Assembly: GCF_030272615.1 (NCBI RefSeq)
Contig: NC_081410.1
Coordinates: 288,609,957 to 288,673,956, forward strand
DNA: 64,000 bases
DNA from: Cryptomeria japonica
Taxonomy: Eukaryota > Streptophyta > Pinopsida > Cupressales > Cupressaceae
Reading direction: 5' to 3'
This document shows, in pieces, positions 12,343-22,605 of this stretch (positions are counted from its first letter, which is position 1; each line of letters starts with the position of its first letter). The notes under the pieces were generated by a model, which saw nothing but the letters and a program-made list of their open reading frames with translations, ran no database searches and had not been told where the DNA came from. Made by a program: the position numbers and the translations under genes.

Positions 12343-14466
12343 AATGTTTTTCATTCCTCTCACATTCAGTGGTAGAAAGAAAATTAGAAAACCTTGCAAA
12401 AGGGCTTCAAATCATCAAACTGAATCACAAATCTATTCAGGTAAAATTATCTGCAACTTGACAGTAGGATGAAGATATTTAAACAGCTCCTCTCCAATGG
12501 AAAAGCTAAAAAGATGCCTTGCTGAGTTGATTCAGAAAATACTAACAAGGGGATCAAACATCAAATGGCCCACCCAACCCAACATCAGCACGAAGCTTCA
12601 CAATTTAACGATTGATCCTGTCATGGTCATAAAACAATTCTACTTGGAATCCCAAATCAATGGAATCAATTATACCATGCTAAAGAAAAAACAAAAACAG
12701 ATCTCACAATGCCTGGGTGTCATAAAATCCAAGGAGCAATTCTCTAAAACTATGGCTCTGTGTATCTTCAAAATATTTCTAAAAAATAATGTGAATAAAT
12801 AATGAACCAATCTTATGTTTTATTCCTCGAGGACCTATGCCCTGATGAATAGTTAGGTTAACTCTTAACAATTTCTACTGTAATAGCCTATTTGTAAACA
12901 CTTGTTCTCCGCTACGTCTTTCCCCTGGTTAAGGGTAATAAGCATTCCTAGACAAGGGTTTTGTACCATTAAATGTTATAAACGGAATATGATTTCACTT
13001 TATAAAAGAAGATATTAGCATTCAGACAGTGACAACAATGCAATGAATGAACTGAACTGAGAACTAGTCTTTTTTGCAATTGATATTTAATTACACAAGA
13101 TAGAATATACCACCCGTCAAAATATAATCACAACACAATATTGTTTGTGATGACGACTACTTCTAACGTTCTTTGGATTAAATTGATCGTGCAGACCGGT
13201 GTAATATGGTTGCAATGTGTTTGTATATATTTTGTGGAGTGCCCTAACTAGTTACTATGGATTTCCAAATCTCGTCTAACATTCTAAATATAAGTTGTCA
13301 AAATATTTCCGGTTAATCACTATTGATCTATTTCATTTTCTTTGCAGGATTGCATTGTGCAGAACTTGCTGGTATGAGTCCAATCCTAAAACGTTTGAAT
13401 TGAAATATAGGCAGGACCACTTTGGCAATGAAGCACGAATAATAATTCAAAGGATCAAGTTTTAGAATATGTTGACAGATTGAATATGATTTTTCATTAG
13501 TTACTATACTTTAGGGGCAAGCTCTCTTATATTTGTTGTTTTTATCAGAGTTAATTTCCATTTGTGAAGACTTATTGAGAACAATTCAGCTGCTTCTATT
13601 TAGTATGAATTTACTTAGGTTCATGCTCTATAGGGTAAATTACAGGTGACTAATATAGCGTCCGCGTTTACTAAATGCAGGTATCCCTTGCGAGATTCTT
13701 GAACGAGCAACATTAATCTTGGATTTGACAAAAAATAAAAAACATGTTGGTCGCTTCAGTAACAAAAGGATTTGCGCTATAGACGAGAATTGTAAGGTAC
13801 CCAAATCGATGAGCATCAACACTATATAATTTCTTCGAAAATATTTTGATCGAAAATTTTACAGAAAACAAAATGGTGATGTGCAGGAAATAGCGGAGAG
13901 ACTTTTAGCGTTTGATTTCATTACAGGGGATGTCAAGGATTTTTTCAACTCTGTTTTCTCATCTGATATCAACTGATAAATCATGATTTATCCGATTCCT
14001 AACACATTATCCATCAACAATTAGCTAATGCTCTGTTATGCTAGACAAAACTTTATGAATAAAGATGTACCTTGTTGTTTGGCATCTTGCTTGCAGTGAT
14101 GTCAAGAGATGGGTTATGAACTGGATCCTTTATATTTTTTCTTTGCGACTGTTCAATTTCTGGGAACGTAACAAGTCAGAAATTCAGAATGTAAAATAGT
14201 CGGATGAAATGAAATAGGGTTCCAATTGATCGCTTTCCCCTCCTCATCTACTAAGCATGTTACGTGAAGACCTCGTGAGGGTAAAAGGGGTAAGACTTCG
14301 TTCTTTAGAACAACCATTTTTCCTTCTTTTGAGGCAATGGTGTACTGGTAATTATTCAGCATGTCACGTTGCCCAAGAAAATTGATTTTAAATCCTTTAA
14401 TTGGTTAGCCTAACGAAGGTCAGTCTTTGTGTTTACTGTCAGCGTAAATGGTAGTGTAGCAAATAA
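12343..14466. other. Non-coding or unrecognised low-copy sequence
   Basis: No coding region can be supported. A 101-codon frame at 12497-12802 (plus) and smaller minus frames at 13640-13822 and 14153-14362 match nothing I know. Near 13,340 a TTTCTTTGCAG followed by a less AT-rich stretch looks like a splice acceptor and could mark the remains of a host gene. No consistent exon set could be assembled. Confidence 0.35.
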
Positions 14467-14720
14467 AACAAGGACGCAAAGCATCAAGTTCCTGCCATTA
14501 GTATGATTAGTTTAGAGTAAATAAAAATAGAGATAAAGATAGAAAGAGAGGAAGATGGAGACAAATACATAGAGAGATAGAGAAAGGTAGAGTAAAAGAT
14601 AAAAATAGAAAGAGAGAGAGATAAGGAGATAGATAGATAGATAGAGAGGAAGAGGTAGAGGGAGAGATAAAGATAGAGAGATAGAGAAAAAGAGAGATAG
14701 GTAGATGAGTATATAGGGAG
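14467..14720. repeat. GA/GATA-rich hairpin-headed repeat, copy 1
   Basis: Begins with AAAACAAGGACGCAAAGC, then TCAAGTTCCTGCCATTAG, then about 200 bp of GAGA/GATA-type microsatellite. The head contains GACGCAAAGCATC, the imperfect counterpart of a perfect GACGC-AAA-GCGTC hairpin in copies 2 and 3. Frames here on the minus strand (Leu/Ser/Tyr-rich, 14484-14802) come from the microsatellite and are not genes. Confidence 0.85.
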
Positions 14721-16062
14721 TGGGATCAACTAATAAATTCATCAAATTAGTTGGAAAGGTAGATGTTAAATTAGAATAATAAGTTTTTAAATACAATTTC
14801 AATTTTTATTTGTTCTAATTTTATATGTTCACACTTTCCACTTGAAAGTTATTACAATGCATATTTTTCCTAAAGACAGTGTTGCCACTATCCCATACAT
14901 ATGAGATATAAACTTTATTCTAACTAACTAGTGGGATAACTTACAAAACATATGCACCCAACTAATAGAAACTACTATATAATATTTGCTGACCTCCAAA
15001 ATCCATTTTATTTTTATATACATGTATCTATACATAAATCCCATATGCACAATTCAAACTTTTGGTGTCAAATTGACTAATAACAAGTAAATCTTGATAT
15101 TGTTGGTCTTGAAATTATGAAATTAAATTCTAGTAAAAATGACACAATCATGTCTATGATGCAGTCTAGGAGACAATCACAAGCATTATCCAATTCAAAA
15201 TAGATAGACTAATAAGATGCTCAACACATTCTAAAAAAAATGATGTAACATAACAAAATACTAGATAAATATCTCAAATCAAATAAGTACATTGAAATAA
15301 TAAAATTATACATTAAAAATATTTATTTTATTAAAATACGTTTACAAATTATTAAAAACAAAATAAGTACATTGAAATAATAAAATTATATACTAAAATC
15401 ATACATAAAAAATATTTAATTTATTAAAACATTTTTATAAATAATATAAAATAAAATAAATTGACCAAACTACATCTAGATTAGTTTTTTTCTCATGAGA
15501 GTTTTAAGATCCTAGATACACTACAATCCGCCATCATGAGAATGAAAAAAAATGATAAAATATATTTAGAAATTAAATGAAATATTAAAAAATACACATA
15601 AAATTAACATAGATCACATACATTCACTTTCATTAAGGACACTCATGACTATCTTTTACTTCAAAACGTATTGCTAAAACTTACTATACATTTTATAGGT
15701 AATAATTACAATTAAAACAAATAGTGGATAAGTATGAGTGAATGTGTCCAATAATTTAAACAATTAAAAATTAGTTCTAAAAGATTTCCACAATCCATCA
15801 TATAATCAAGAGAGCATTTCTGGATTCAGGAAATCTTTCACACAATCGAATCTAGAAATGCTCTCTTAATTAAAAATTAACCAAATAATAAACTAAACAT
15901 GGAGAAAAATTTGAACCAAAATAGTCAAACAAATGGTAAAAAGTGCTAATATTAACTTTTAAAAGAAATTCATTTTCAAATATTTTGATTTGTAAAATTA
16001 AAGTGCTAATATTTGAAAAATAAGTGTAATCCATTACAATTATTAGAAATAATTATTACTTG
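14721..16062. other. AT-rich spacer with short direct repeat
   Basis: No gene. A 30-bp block starting AAATAAGTACATTGAAATAA occurs at 15,281-15,310 and again at 15,361-15,390 (80-bp offset). The rest shows no structure except the inverted repeat at 15,808-15,867. Confidence 0.6.
15808..15867. repeat. 20-bp inverted repeat (foldback)
   Basis: The left arm AAGAGAGCATTTCTGGATTC (15,808-15,827) and right arm GAATCTAGAAATGCTCTCTT (15,848-15,867) are reverse complements with one mismatch, separated by 20 bp. It may be a small foldback element remnant. A small-RNA precursor is possible but unsupported. Confidence 0.85.
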
Positions 16063-16260
16063 CATTCATTTTTTACCATGAAATTAATACAATATTAAAA
16101 TATTTATACAATATTCTAATTATTAAAAAAAAATTCTTACATTCATTTTTTACCATGAAATTAACACAATATTCAAATATTTACACAATATTCTAATTAT
16201 TAAAAAAATTATTACTTACATTCATTTTTTACCATAAAATTAATAAATATATAAAACATT
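16063..16260. repeat. Three-copy tandem repeat, about 78 bp
   Basis: CATTCATTTTTTACCATGAA-type blocks begin at 16,063, 16,140 and 16,219. Each is followed by related AATATTnAAATATTTA and CAATATTCTAATTATTAAAA sequence. Copy 3 is the most diverged and abuts GA-rich repeat copy 2. Confidence 0.85.
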
Positions 16261-16279
16261 TACATAGCATTCCAATTGA

Positions 16280-16680
16280 AAACAAGGACGCAAAGCGTCA
16301 AGTTCTTGCCATTAGTATGATTAGTTTATAGTAAATAAAAATAGAGATAAATATAGAGGGAGAGGAAGAGGGAGACAAATACATAGAGAGATAGAGAAAG
16401 GTAGAGGAAAAGATAAAAATAGAAAGAGAGAGATAAGGAGATAGATAAATAGAGAGGAAGAGGTAGAGGCATAGATAAAGGTAGAGAGATAGATAAGCAT
16501 ATAGGGAATGGAAGAGATAGATAGATATTGAGGGAGAGGGAGAGGGAGAGGGAGAGGGGGAAATAGAGGGATATGTGGCAATATGATAAAAGGATAGAGA
16601 GAAAGGGATAGAAGAACATAGAGAGAGGGGGAGAGATAGAGAGAGATAGGTAGAGAGGGAGAAGAAGGGAGAGGAGAGAA
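16280..16680. repeat. GA/GATA-rich hairpin-headed repeat, copy 2
   Basis: Shares with copy 1 the head AAAACAAGGACGCAAAGC, the AAGTTC(T)TGCCATTAG block and a further 60 bp or more (TATGATTAGTTTA, then TAAATAAAAATAGAGATAAA), then about 320 bp of GAGA/GATA-rich sequence. The head holds GACGC-AAA-GCGTC, a perfect 5-bp-stem hairpin. Reverse-strand frames (16321-16694) are microsatellite artefacts. Confidence 0.85.
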
Positions 16681-16948
16681 GTTAGTGTTATCAAATTTTA
16701 ATTTAATATATTGAAATTACTTTTTAATATTTGAAAATGAATATTAGAAAATTTTAATTAAAATACTCTTGTAGTTGAAAAGATTTAATTTTAATTGTTT
16801 AAAATGAGTGTTACTAGATTATATAAATATTCTTGTTAATGAATATTAGTTTAAGATTAGCAATTACAATAAATTTATTACAATTAATTTTGAATGTCTT
16901 AAATTTTTATCCATAATTCAATTAAAATTAAAAATTCATTACAAAATT
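16681..16948. other. AT-rich spacer
   Basis: Very AT-rich, with no coding potential or clear repeat seen. Confidence 0.5.
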
Positions 16949-17202
16949 TATATAATACACAATTCAATGAAAATAAATTTTTTATTACATTCAAAGAAAC
17001 TTTAAAATTTATTACAAAATTTATATAATAATTCACTATTGCAAAATATATATATTATGTGGATTGAGTTATGATTATATAATACACAATTCAATGAAAA
17101 TAAATTTTTTATTACATTCAAAGAAACTTTAAAATTTATTACAAAATTTATATAATAATTCACTATTACAAAATATATATATTATGTGGATTGAGTTATG
17201 AT
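16949..17202. repeat. 127-bp tandem duplication
   Basis: Two head-to-tail copies, 16,949-17,075 and 17,076-17,202. Each starts near TATAATACACAATTCAATG and ends GGATTGAGTTATGAT. I see a single difference (G at 17,041 versus A at 17,168), so the duplication is recent. Confidence 0.93.
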
Positions 17203-18324
17203 GTGACTATATATAATAGATTATTCCTTAATGGATAAAAAAGTTAGAAGGTGGAAAACCTAAAACCATGAGATTTTTCCATTAACATTTTTCTAGGGTG
17301 ATGTGTTTTAAATGAACCATTCACTTTACAAACAAAATTATCACCATTGCAATAAATACTATAAAAAATCATTTGATTTATAATAATATTTTTTATAAAT
17401 CTAATTATTATTAATTTATAGAGAGAGGGGGTGAAATCAAATAAGTCAATGAATTACAAATTGGCTTTTAACTTTCAATAGATTTCATTTTTTCAATTTG
17501 ATTTTATTTGTATCTTTCAATATAATAGTTAAAATTTTAATCTTTTTTAGAAAGTCAATTTATAATTTATTATAAAACTATATAAAAACATGAAAAAGAT
17601 GTTATAAAACTATATAAAAACATGAAAAAGATGTTATGCTAATAATTTTGAAATAGTCTTGTAGGATTATTAAGATATGTCTTCCGACTCTAATATAATT
17701 TTAAAAATAAATTTACATTAATATAATATACAGTAATATTTAAATTAAATTAATTAAAAAAATCTATTTACCATTTTAAAAGAATAATAACTAAATAAAT
17801 TATATTAATTACCTTACTTGAAAAATACAATATTAATATAACAAAATTATACCTAATTTATAATCTTTATTTTTTCATCTTCATCAAAAAATATTAAAAT
17901 TTGAAAATTTGAATATAATTTAATTTTTATATTGTGGATCATTAAAAGTAAAATAAAAATAAAAATAAAAATAATAAAAAAATAAAAATTATATAAAATA
18001 TTGGTACAAATTTAATACAAATGCATAGAGTGAATATAGCCGTAGCATGGCATTGTAAGTTAATTAATAAAAAGTACAGCATGGTTCACTGGGTTTACTT
18101 CAACGGCGAAAATAAAATAAATCCACTCTGACTTGTACTGTCATTGCTGACGACGATATTGAATGGCAGACGACGATATTGAACGGCAGATGGGAGACTG
18201 TAGAAAATAATAATATACTTGGATAAAATTGCTCCAAAAAAAAATTAATTTTAATTTAATACAGTGTTGTACATGTGAAATAATTACTTTAACAGTAAGT
18301 GATGTCATAGTAATAATTATAAGA
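17203..18324. other. AT-rich spacer with two small tandem repeats
   Basis: No gene. TTATAAAACTATATAAAAAC plus GAAAAAGATG is duplicated with a 32-bp period (17,570 and 17,602). A 20-bp unit GACGACGATATTGAATGGCA occurs at 18,149-18,168 and 18,169-18,188, the second with one change. Confidence 0.7.
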
Positions 18325-18515
18325 AAATTCTGTATTTTTTTAATAGAAATTTAATTTTATGCCTACTAAAATTAATGTAGACCAATCAGATGAGACATAA
18401 ATCATGTTTTAAAATATTTTTTGTTAAATATTATGCATGTTTATTTTTGAAAAAACAAAAATTTTCAATACTGATTGGTTGTCAAGTACAATAATTAATG
18501 AACTAAAAATATTAC
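18325..18515 (+). repeat. AT-rich ~270-bp repeat family, copy a (partial)
   Basis: Aligns with copies b and c through TTTAATTTTATGCCTAC, a GACCAATCAGATGA block, TTTTTGTTAAAT and TGATTGGTTGTCAAG. It is more diverged than b and c and lacks their common 3' part. Confidence 0.65.
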
Positions 18516-19043
18516 ATTCATTTCATTTTTTTATGATGAAATGAATACAATATATAAACCTTTACTTTAATCAGGAGTGGGGTCCCTTTGAGGATTATAA
18601 TACTTCCTTTCAAATCCAGAGAGTTATCTAATGTGAATTCTATTTAATTTTGGGTGCATGTTGATGTTTTCAACTTGCACAATTAAGTTGTGCCTTTGCT
18701 ATTATGGAGAAAGAATCGGAAAAAATATGATGAGTGCTGGACATTCCACAATAATCCCACAAGACAGCGTGGCATCCAGCTGGCAATGTGACCTACTAAG
18801 TCGGCAAACAGAGTGGGTCCTACCATCAAATAATATCTTAAATGAGCAGCATAATGAGATTCACATGCGAGAATTAAGGCTGCTCCTACGTTCGTCTAAA
18901 CTAGTACGTCTTCATTAAATAATTAGACAAAATCGACCACACAGTCAGATTTGCAATGGGTAGTGGGCCCCTCCTGCTAACAACGTTGGAAGAAATACAC
19001 CGCAGAGGTACACATATTAAAAACTTTACTGCCGATTTTAGTA
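18516..19043. other. Spacer between repeat copies a and b
   Basis: A less AT-rich stretch with an 86-codon plus frame (18658-18918) lacking any motif I recognise. It could be chance, or an exon remnant. Confidence 0.4.
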
Positions 19044-19311
19044 ATTAATGTTGATTTGATTGTGTATAGAAATTCTATATTTTTTGTTGAGGAAAAATAA
19101 ATTTTATGCTTACAGAAATTAGCATAGATCAATCAAATGATAAATAAATCTTTTTGTAAATATTTTTTGTTAAAAATTTTATATGTTGACTTTTGAAAAG
19201 TTAAAAATTTATTTTAGATTGAAAAATTTAAAAACCTGATTGGTTGTCAAAGACAATTACTAATAACCATTTAAGACCATGGTGGATGCATAAGTATTCC
19301 TGCAGGAACTA
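19044..19311 (+). repeat. AT-rich ~270-bp repeat family, copy b
   Basis: Starts ATTAATGTTGATTTGATTGTG and ends GATGCATAAGTATTCC then GCAGGAACTA, as in copy c. Contains GATCAATCAAATGA and, about 100 bp later, CTGATTGGTTGTCAA, which are partly reverse-complementary. It also contains GACTTTTGAAAAGTTAA, a near-palindrome. It could be an AT-rich MITE, but clean terminal repeats and a target duplication were not found. Confidence 0.75.
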
Positions 19312-19485
19312 ACAAGAGACGCAAAGCGTCAAGTTCCTGCCTTTTAGTAGGTAGAGATATAGTGATAGAGAGAGTTGAGATAGAGAGGAAAAGGTAGAGG
19401 GAGAGATAAAAAGATAGATAAGTATATAGGGCGAAGGAGAGATATAGAGAAAGATATAGATAGATATAGAGGGAGGGGGGAAATA
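19302..19485. repeat. GA/GATA-rich hairpin-headed repeat, copy 3
   Basis: GCAGGAACT (19,302) and AGTTCCTGC (about 19,333) are inverted and enclose GACGC-AAA-GCGTC, making a nested hairpin. After CTTTTAGTAGG comes GATA/GAGA-rich sequence to about 19,480. It follows directly on AT-rich repeat copy b, so the two repeats may be parts of one larger element. Confidence 0.8.
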
Positions 19486-20965
19486 ACACATCCACATGAT
19501 GACAATGAATTTATGATATGTTAACTGCTTGAGACTTGAGACTGATATAATAGAATACAAGAAAATAGGTGTCAAAGTGACCTAGTGCAAGAAATAAGTT
19601 GTTGATGTAAGAGCCAATATGACATATAGAATATTGACTTTGAACTCTTGAGTGCTCTTTGTGATAGATAAGTTATCTTAAAATGATGGATGGGCATGAT
19701 TCTTTTGTTTATTAAAATATTATAGGGTGATGTCATTTTATGAATGTCTCGGGCTTGCAATTTAAAAGTTAGTGAATTATAGTAGGTTAGAAGAAAATCA
19801 AATTGGACCAATTAGCAAATTGGAATTTTACAAAAGTGAATATTCAAAAGTAAGATGTTGCTCTCTACAGTGAAGTTAATTTGGCTCAAGTTTATTACAT
19901 CGCTGCTACCCATGACTATTAGTTTACAATATTGGTCTTTTTTTCTTCAAGTTTAGCATACTCTACTGAGTCTCTGGAGTTAGAGCAAGGTAATTATGTT
20001 ATCTGTAACTACATGTAACTTGTAAATTGTTGAAGCACCTCCTTTGAAGAATAATGGATAGTTTAGTTATGAAACATGTTTATATTGGTAAAATTACATG
20101 AAAAATGCATTTTTAATCCTTACACATTTATAAGTGCATCTACCTCTGTACTAGATATTTATGATGTTTAAAAATTGTCATAATATTTTATGATTAGATT
20201 TTTCCCTTCTCTTACCTACTGTAAAAAGACTATACATTTTTAAATATTTATACTTTATTTACAAATAAATAAAATTTATATCATATCAAACAAGAATTCT
20301 TAATCCCTCAATTTCCATTATAAAAATGTAAGTTTAAAAAGTTAATTTAAAAAAAAAAAAATTACTTCTTAAACAAACAATTTATTTTATGTTATATTTT
20401 TTCGATGTTATATGATTTCATTGAATTGACAATATAAGATGTGTTATGCATTTTCACTTTCTTATCTAATGTTGTACATTTGTTGCACAACTTATTTGAT
20501 TTATTAGAATTAAAATTATTTGTGTAATTGCTTCGTAAAATTGCTTCTTAAAATACATCTTTAAACCATCAATCAACACTTAAAATTATTTTTCAATAAA
20601 AAAATTATTTTCTAACAAAAAGACACTTAAAATTTTAAAATAAAATAAAATAATTTTAAATTTTAATTTTTTTTTAAATGTATAAGCATACAAACTCAAT
20701 GACATAACGAAGGGAATACGTTCACCAGCTAAATTTGGTAGAATCCATGATTATCCACGGACCATGTTCTCTGTAATTATTACCCCCAATAATGTAAAAA
20801 CAAAGAGTAAAAACAAGGTGTACCTTTTATCAGGAATAATGGAAGTTGAAAGAGAAATAGAATTAAAAAATCATCCCCCAATGTAAAGTTTTTGATGGGA
20901 ATAAAATTTTATGTATGGAGAGTAATATATAGCATTAAATGATTGCACTATTGATTTGATTGTAC
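19486..20965. other. AT-rich spacer
   Basis: No gene recognised; the 19572-19811 frame lacks motifs. Several A/T runs, nothing else seen. Confidence 0.5.
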
Positions 20966-21252
20966 ATTAATGTTGATTTGATTGTGCATTAAAAAAATCT
21001 ATATTTTTTGTTAGACAAAATTAAATTTTATGCCTACAGAAATTAGTATAGACCAATCAAATGATAAATAAATAGTTTTTAAAATAGCTTTTGTTAAAAA
21101 ATTTACATGTTAACTTTTGAAAAGTTAAAAATTTATTTTAGATTGAAAAATGTAAAAATTTGATTGGTTGACAAGAAAGTGATTAATAACTATTTAAGTG
21201 ATTTAAAGGCATGATGAATGAATGCATAAGTATCCTGCCATGGCAGGAACTA
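20966..21252 (+). repeat. AT-rich ~270-bp repeat family, copy c
   Basis: Closely follows copy b: ATTAATGTTGATTTGATTGTG, then CTATATTTTTTGTTAGA, then ACCAATCAAATGATAAATAA, then TTAACTTTTGAAAAGTTAA (a perfect palindrome), then ATTTGATTGGTTGACAAG. It ends in CCTGCCATGGCAGGAACTA, where CCTGCCATGGCAGG is itself a perfect palindrome. No GA-rich tail follows. Confidence 0.75.
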
Positions 21253-21690
21253 ATAAATGTAATTCGAAAGTTAGCATTTGATGAATGTTTTGGAATGTAT
21301 ACATTTTCATTTTTTATAATGCTCGCTAGACAAAAATAGTCTATGAGATCCCAATGCTAAACTACGTTATGATATAGGATTTTAGTCAATAAAAAGAGTG
21401 GATATTTGTACTGCAACTTCTATTGGGACGAATGAAGGAAGGAACTTTAATAAAAGCAGAGTAGAATATAGTAAATTGGAGTATTTGGTATGTGTCGATA
21501 ATGATATAATAAATTTATTTCAATATTTTTAATAAATTCATTATATTAATTACTTTAAATATTTTTTTATAATTTAAAATAGACGGATTCTTATCGAAAG
21601 TTGTGTTCAATATTCATGTATAATTATCTACTCACTTAACACAATGGTAGGAATTTACTATAACCCTCCCTAATAACAACCATTAGATAG
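21253..21690. other. AT-rich spacer
   Basis: No coding region or clear repeat recognised. Confidence 0.45.
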
Positions 21691-21800
21691 TCATGCGACT
21701 TCTTGTAAGCTTAAAGGACTCCTAAGAAATACAAACTAAGTCTCACATAATGCCTTGGTAAACTTATCAGCTATTTGGTAAAATCAAAGTTGAATCACCT
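21691..21800 (-). pseudogene. Copia RNase H C-terminal tail fragment
   Basis: Minus-strand reading gives QIADKFTKAL, a stop, then FVFLRSPLSLQEVA and a stop. This matches the end of Ty1/Copia polyproteins (QIADxFTKxL...LR). It lies just downstream (minus) of the gag fragment at 21,885-22,301 and probably belongs to the same heavily deleted element. That element differs from the array element, whose tail reads TKPLPKDNFEYLR. Confidence 0.7.
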
Positions 21801-21884
21801 ATTGGTAGATGAGATGTTTGATATAATGGTGAGGGAAGTTATTTAATGAAGGGTGGATTTTCTTTGCTAGTTTATTAAGGGAAG

Positions 21885-22301
21885 TTATTTAATTACACAT
21901 GACAACTCAATTACTAAAGAACAAATGGGTTCATTCAATATGTTGTTTATGATATTCTTTGCTATCTCATCTAATTCATAACTCCTATGACCATACCCAT
22001 TACATTGATAACAAATAACATTCATATCCCTAAGAGCAGCAAATTGATTTTTACTTTGAAAACTAGGTGGAGATCTATGCATAAGCTTACAATCAACAAT
22101 TCTATGACCATAAGTGTTACATTTATAGCAGTAGCCATTGAATTGAGGTACATACCAATCATTGTTGAAGTTGTTCTTCACTGGTCTCCTTGGAGCAGCA
22201 TAGTTCGGTCTTCTTGAGCTCTTCCTTCTTGTATCCTTGACCTTTGTGAAGCCTCCATCATTAACATTTGCTTTTCTTTTAGGATCAGCATGTTGGTTCA
22301 T
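21885..22301 (-). pseudogene. Copia-type gag fragment with two zinc knuckles
   Basis: A 138-codon frame, basic at its N-terminus (RRKSSRRPNY), with two CCHC-type knuckles. CYKCNTYGHRIVDC is complete (C-x2-C-x4-H-x4-C). CYQCNGYGHRSYEL has lost its last cysteine. Gag knuckles bind the element's RNA during packaging. The frame continues upstream toward 22,480 without a start I can choose. The protease-to-RT part is missing between it and the RNase H tail at 21,691-21,800, so it is an internal-deletion derivative. Confidence 0.75.
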
Positions 22302-22605
22302 TGATTGATTCTTTGTAGCAACAACATATGTATTCTTCTCATTGGGCTTTTTGTTTGTGAATGTTTGATTGACTTCACTTTCACTTGAAGAGGTGAAGTG
22401 TATCTCCTTTCCTGATGAATCTTTACTATTAGAACATTGTCCCTTTTCAAATCCAACTCCATTGATGTCCTATCTTCATGTTTGTCTACCTATGTTGCAT
22501 GTAGCTAGATAAACTATTATTACCCCCTATGACTGTACATGAGGTTCAAGGCAAAAAGTGTAGAAACAATATGCTTCCCCTGAACCACATACTACACTAA
22601 AACTT

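Noticed and set aside
12497-12802. 101-codon plus-strand ORF near the hAT MITE
   Set aside because: Checked for hAT transposase or dimerisation motifs and found none; likely chance in AT-rich DNA.
14467-14500. Helitron terminus, suggested by the hairpin head
   Set aside because: The hairpin is followed by CTTG rather than CTRR and no A/T insertion context could be shown.
14484-14802. Leu/Ser/Tyr-rich minus-strand ORFs, also 16321-16694 and 19271-19575
   Set aside because: They translate GA/GATA microsatellite; overlapping frames give the same composition.
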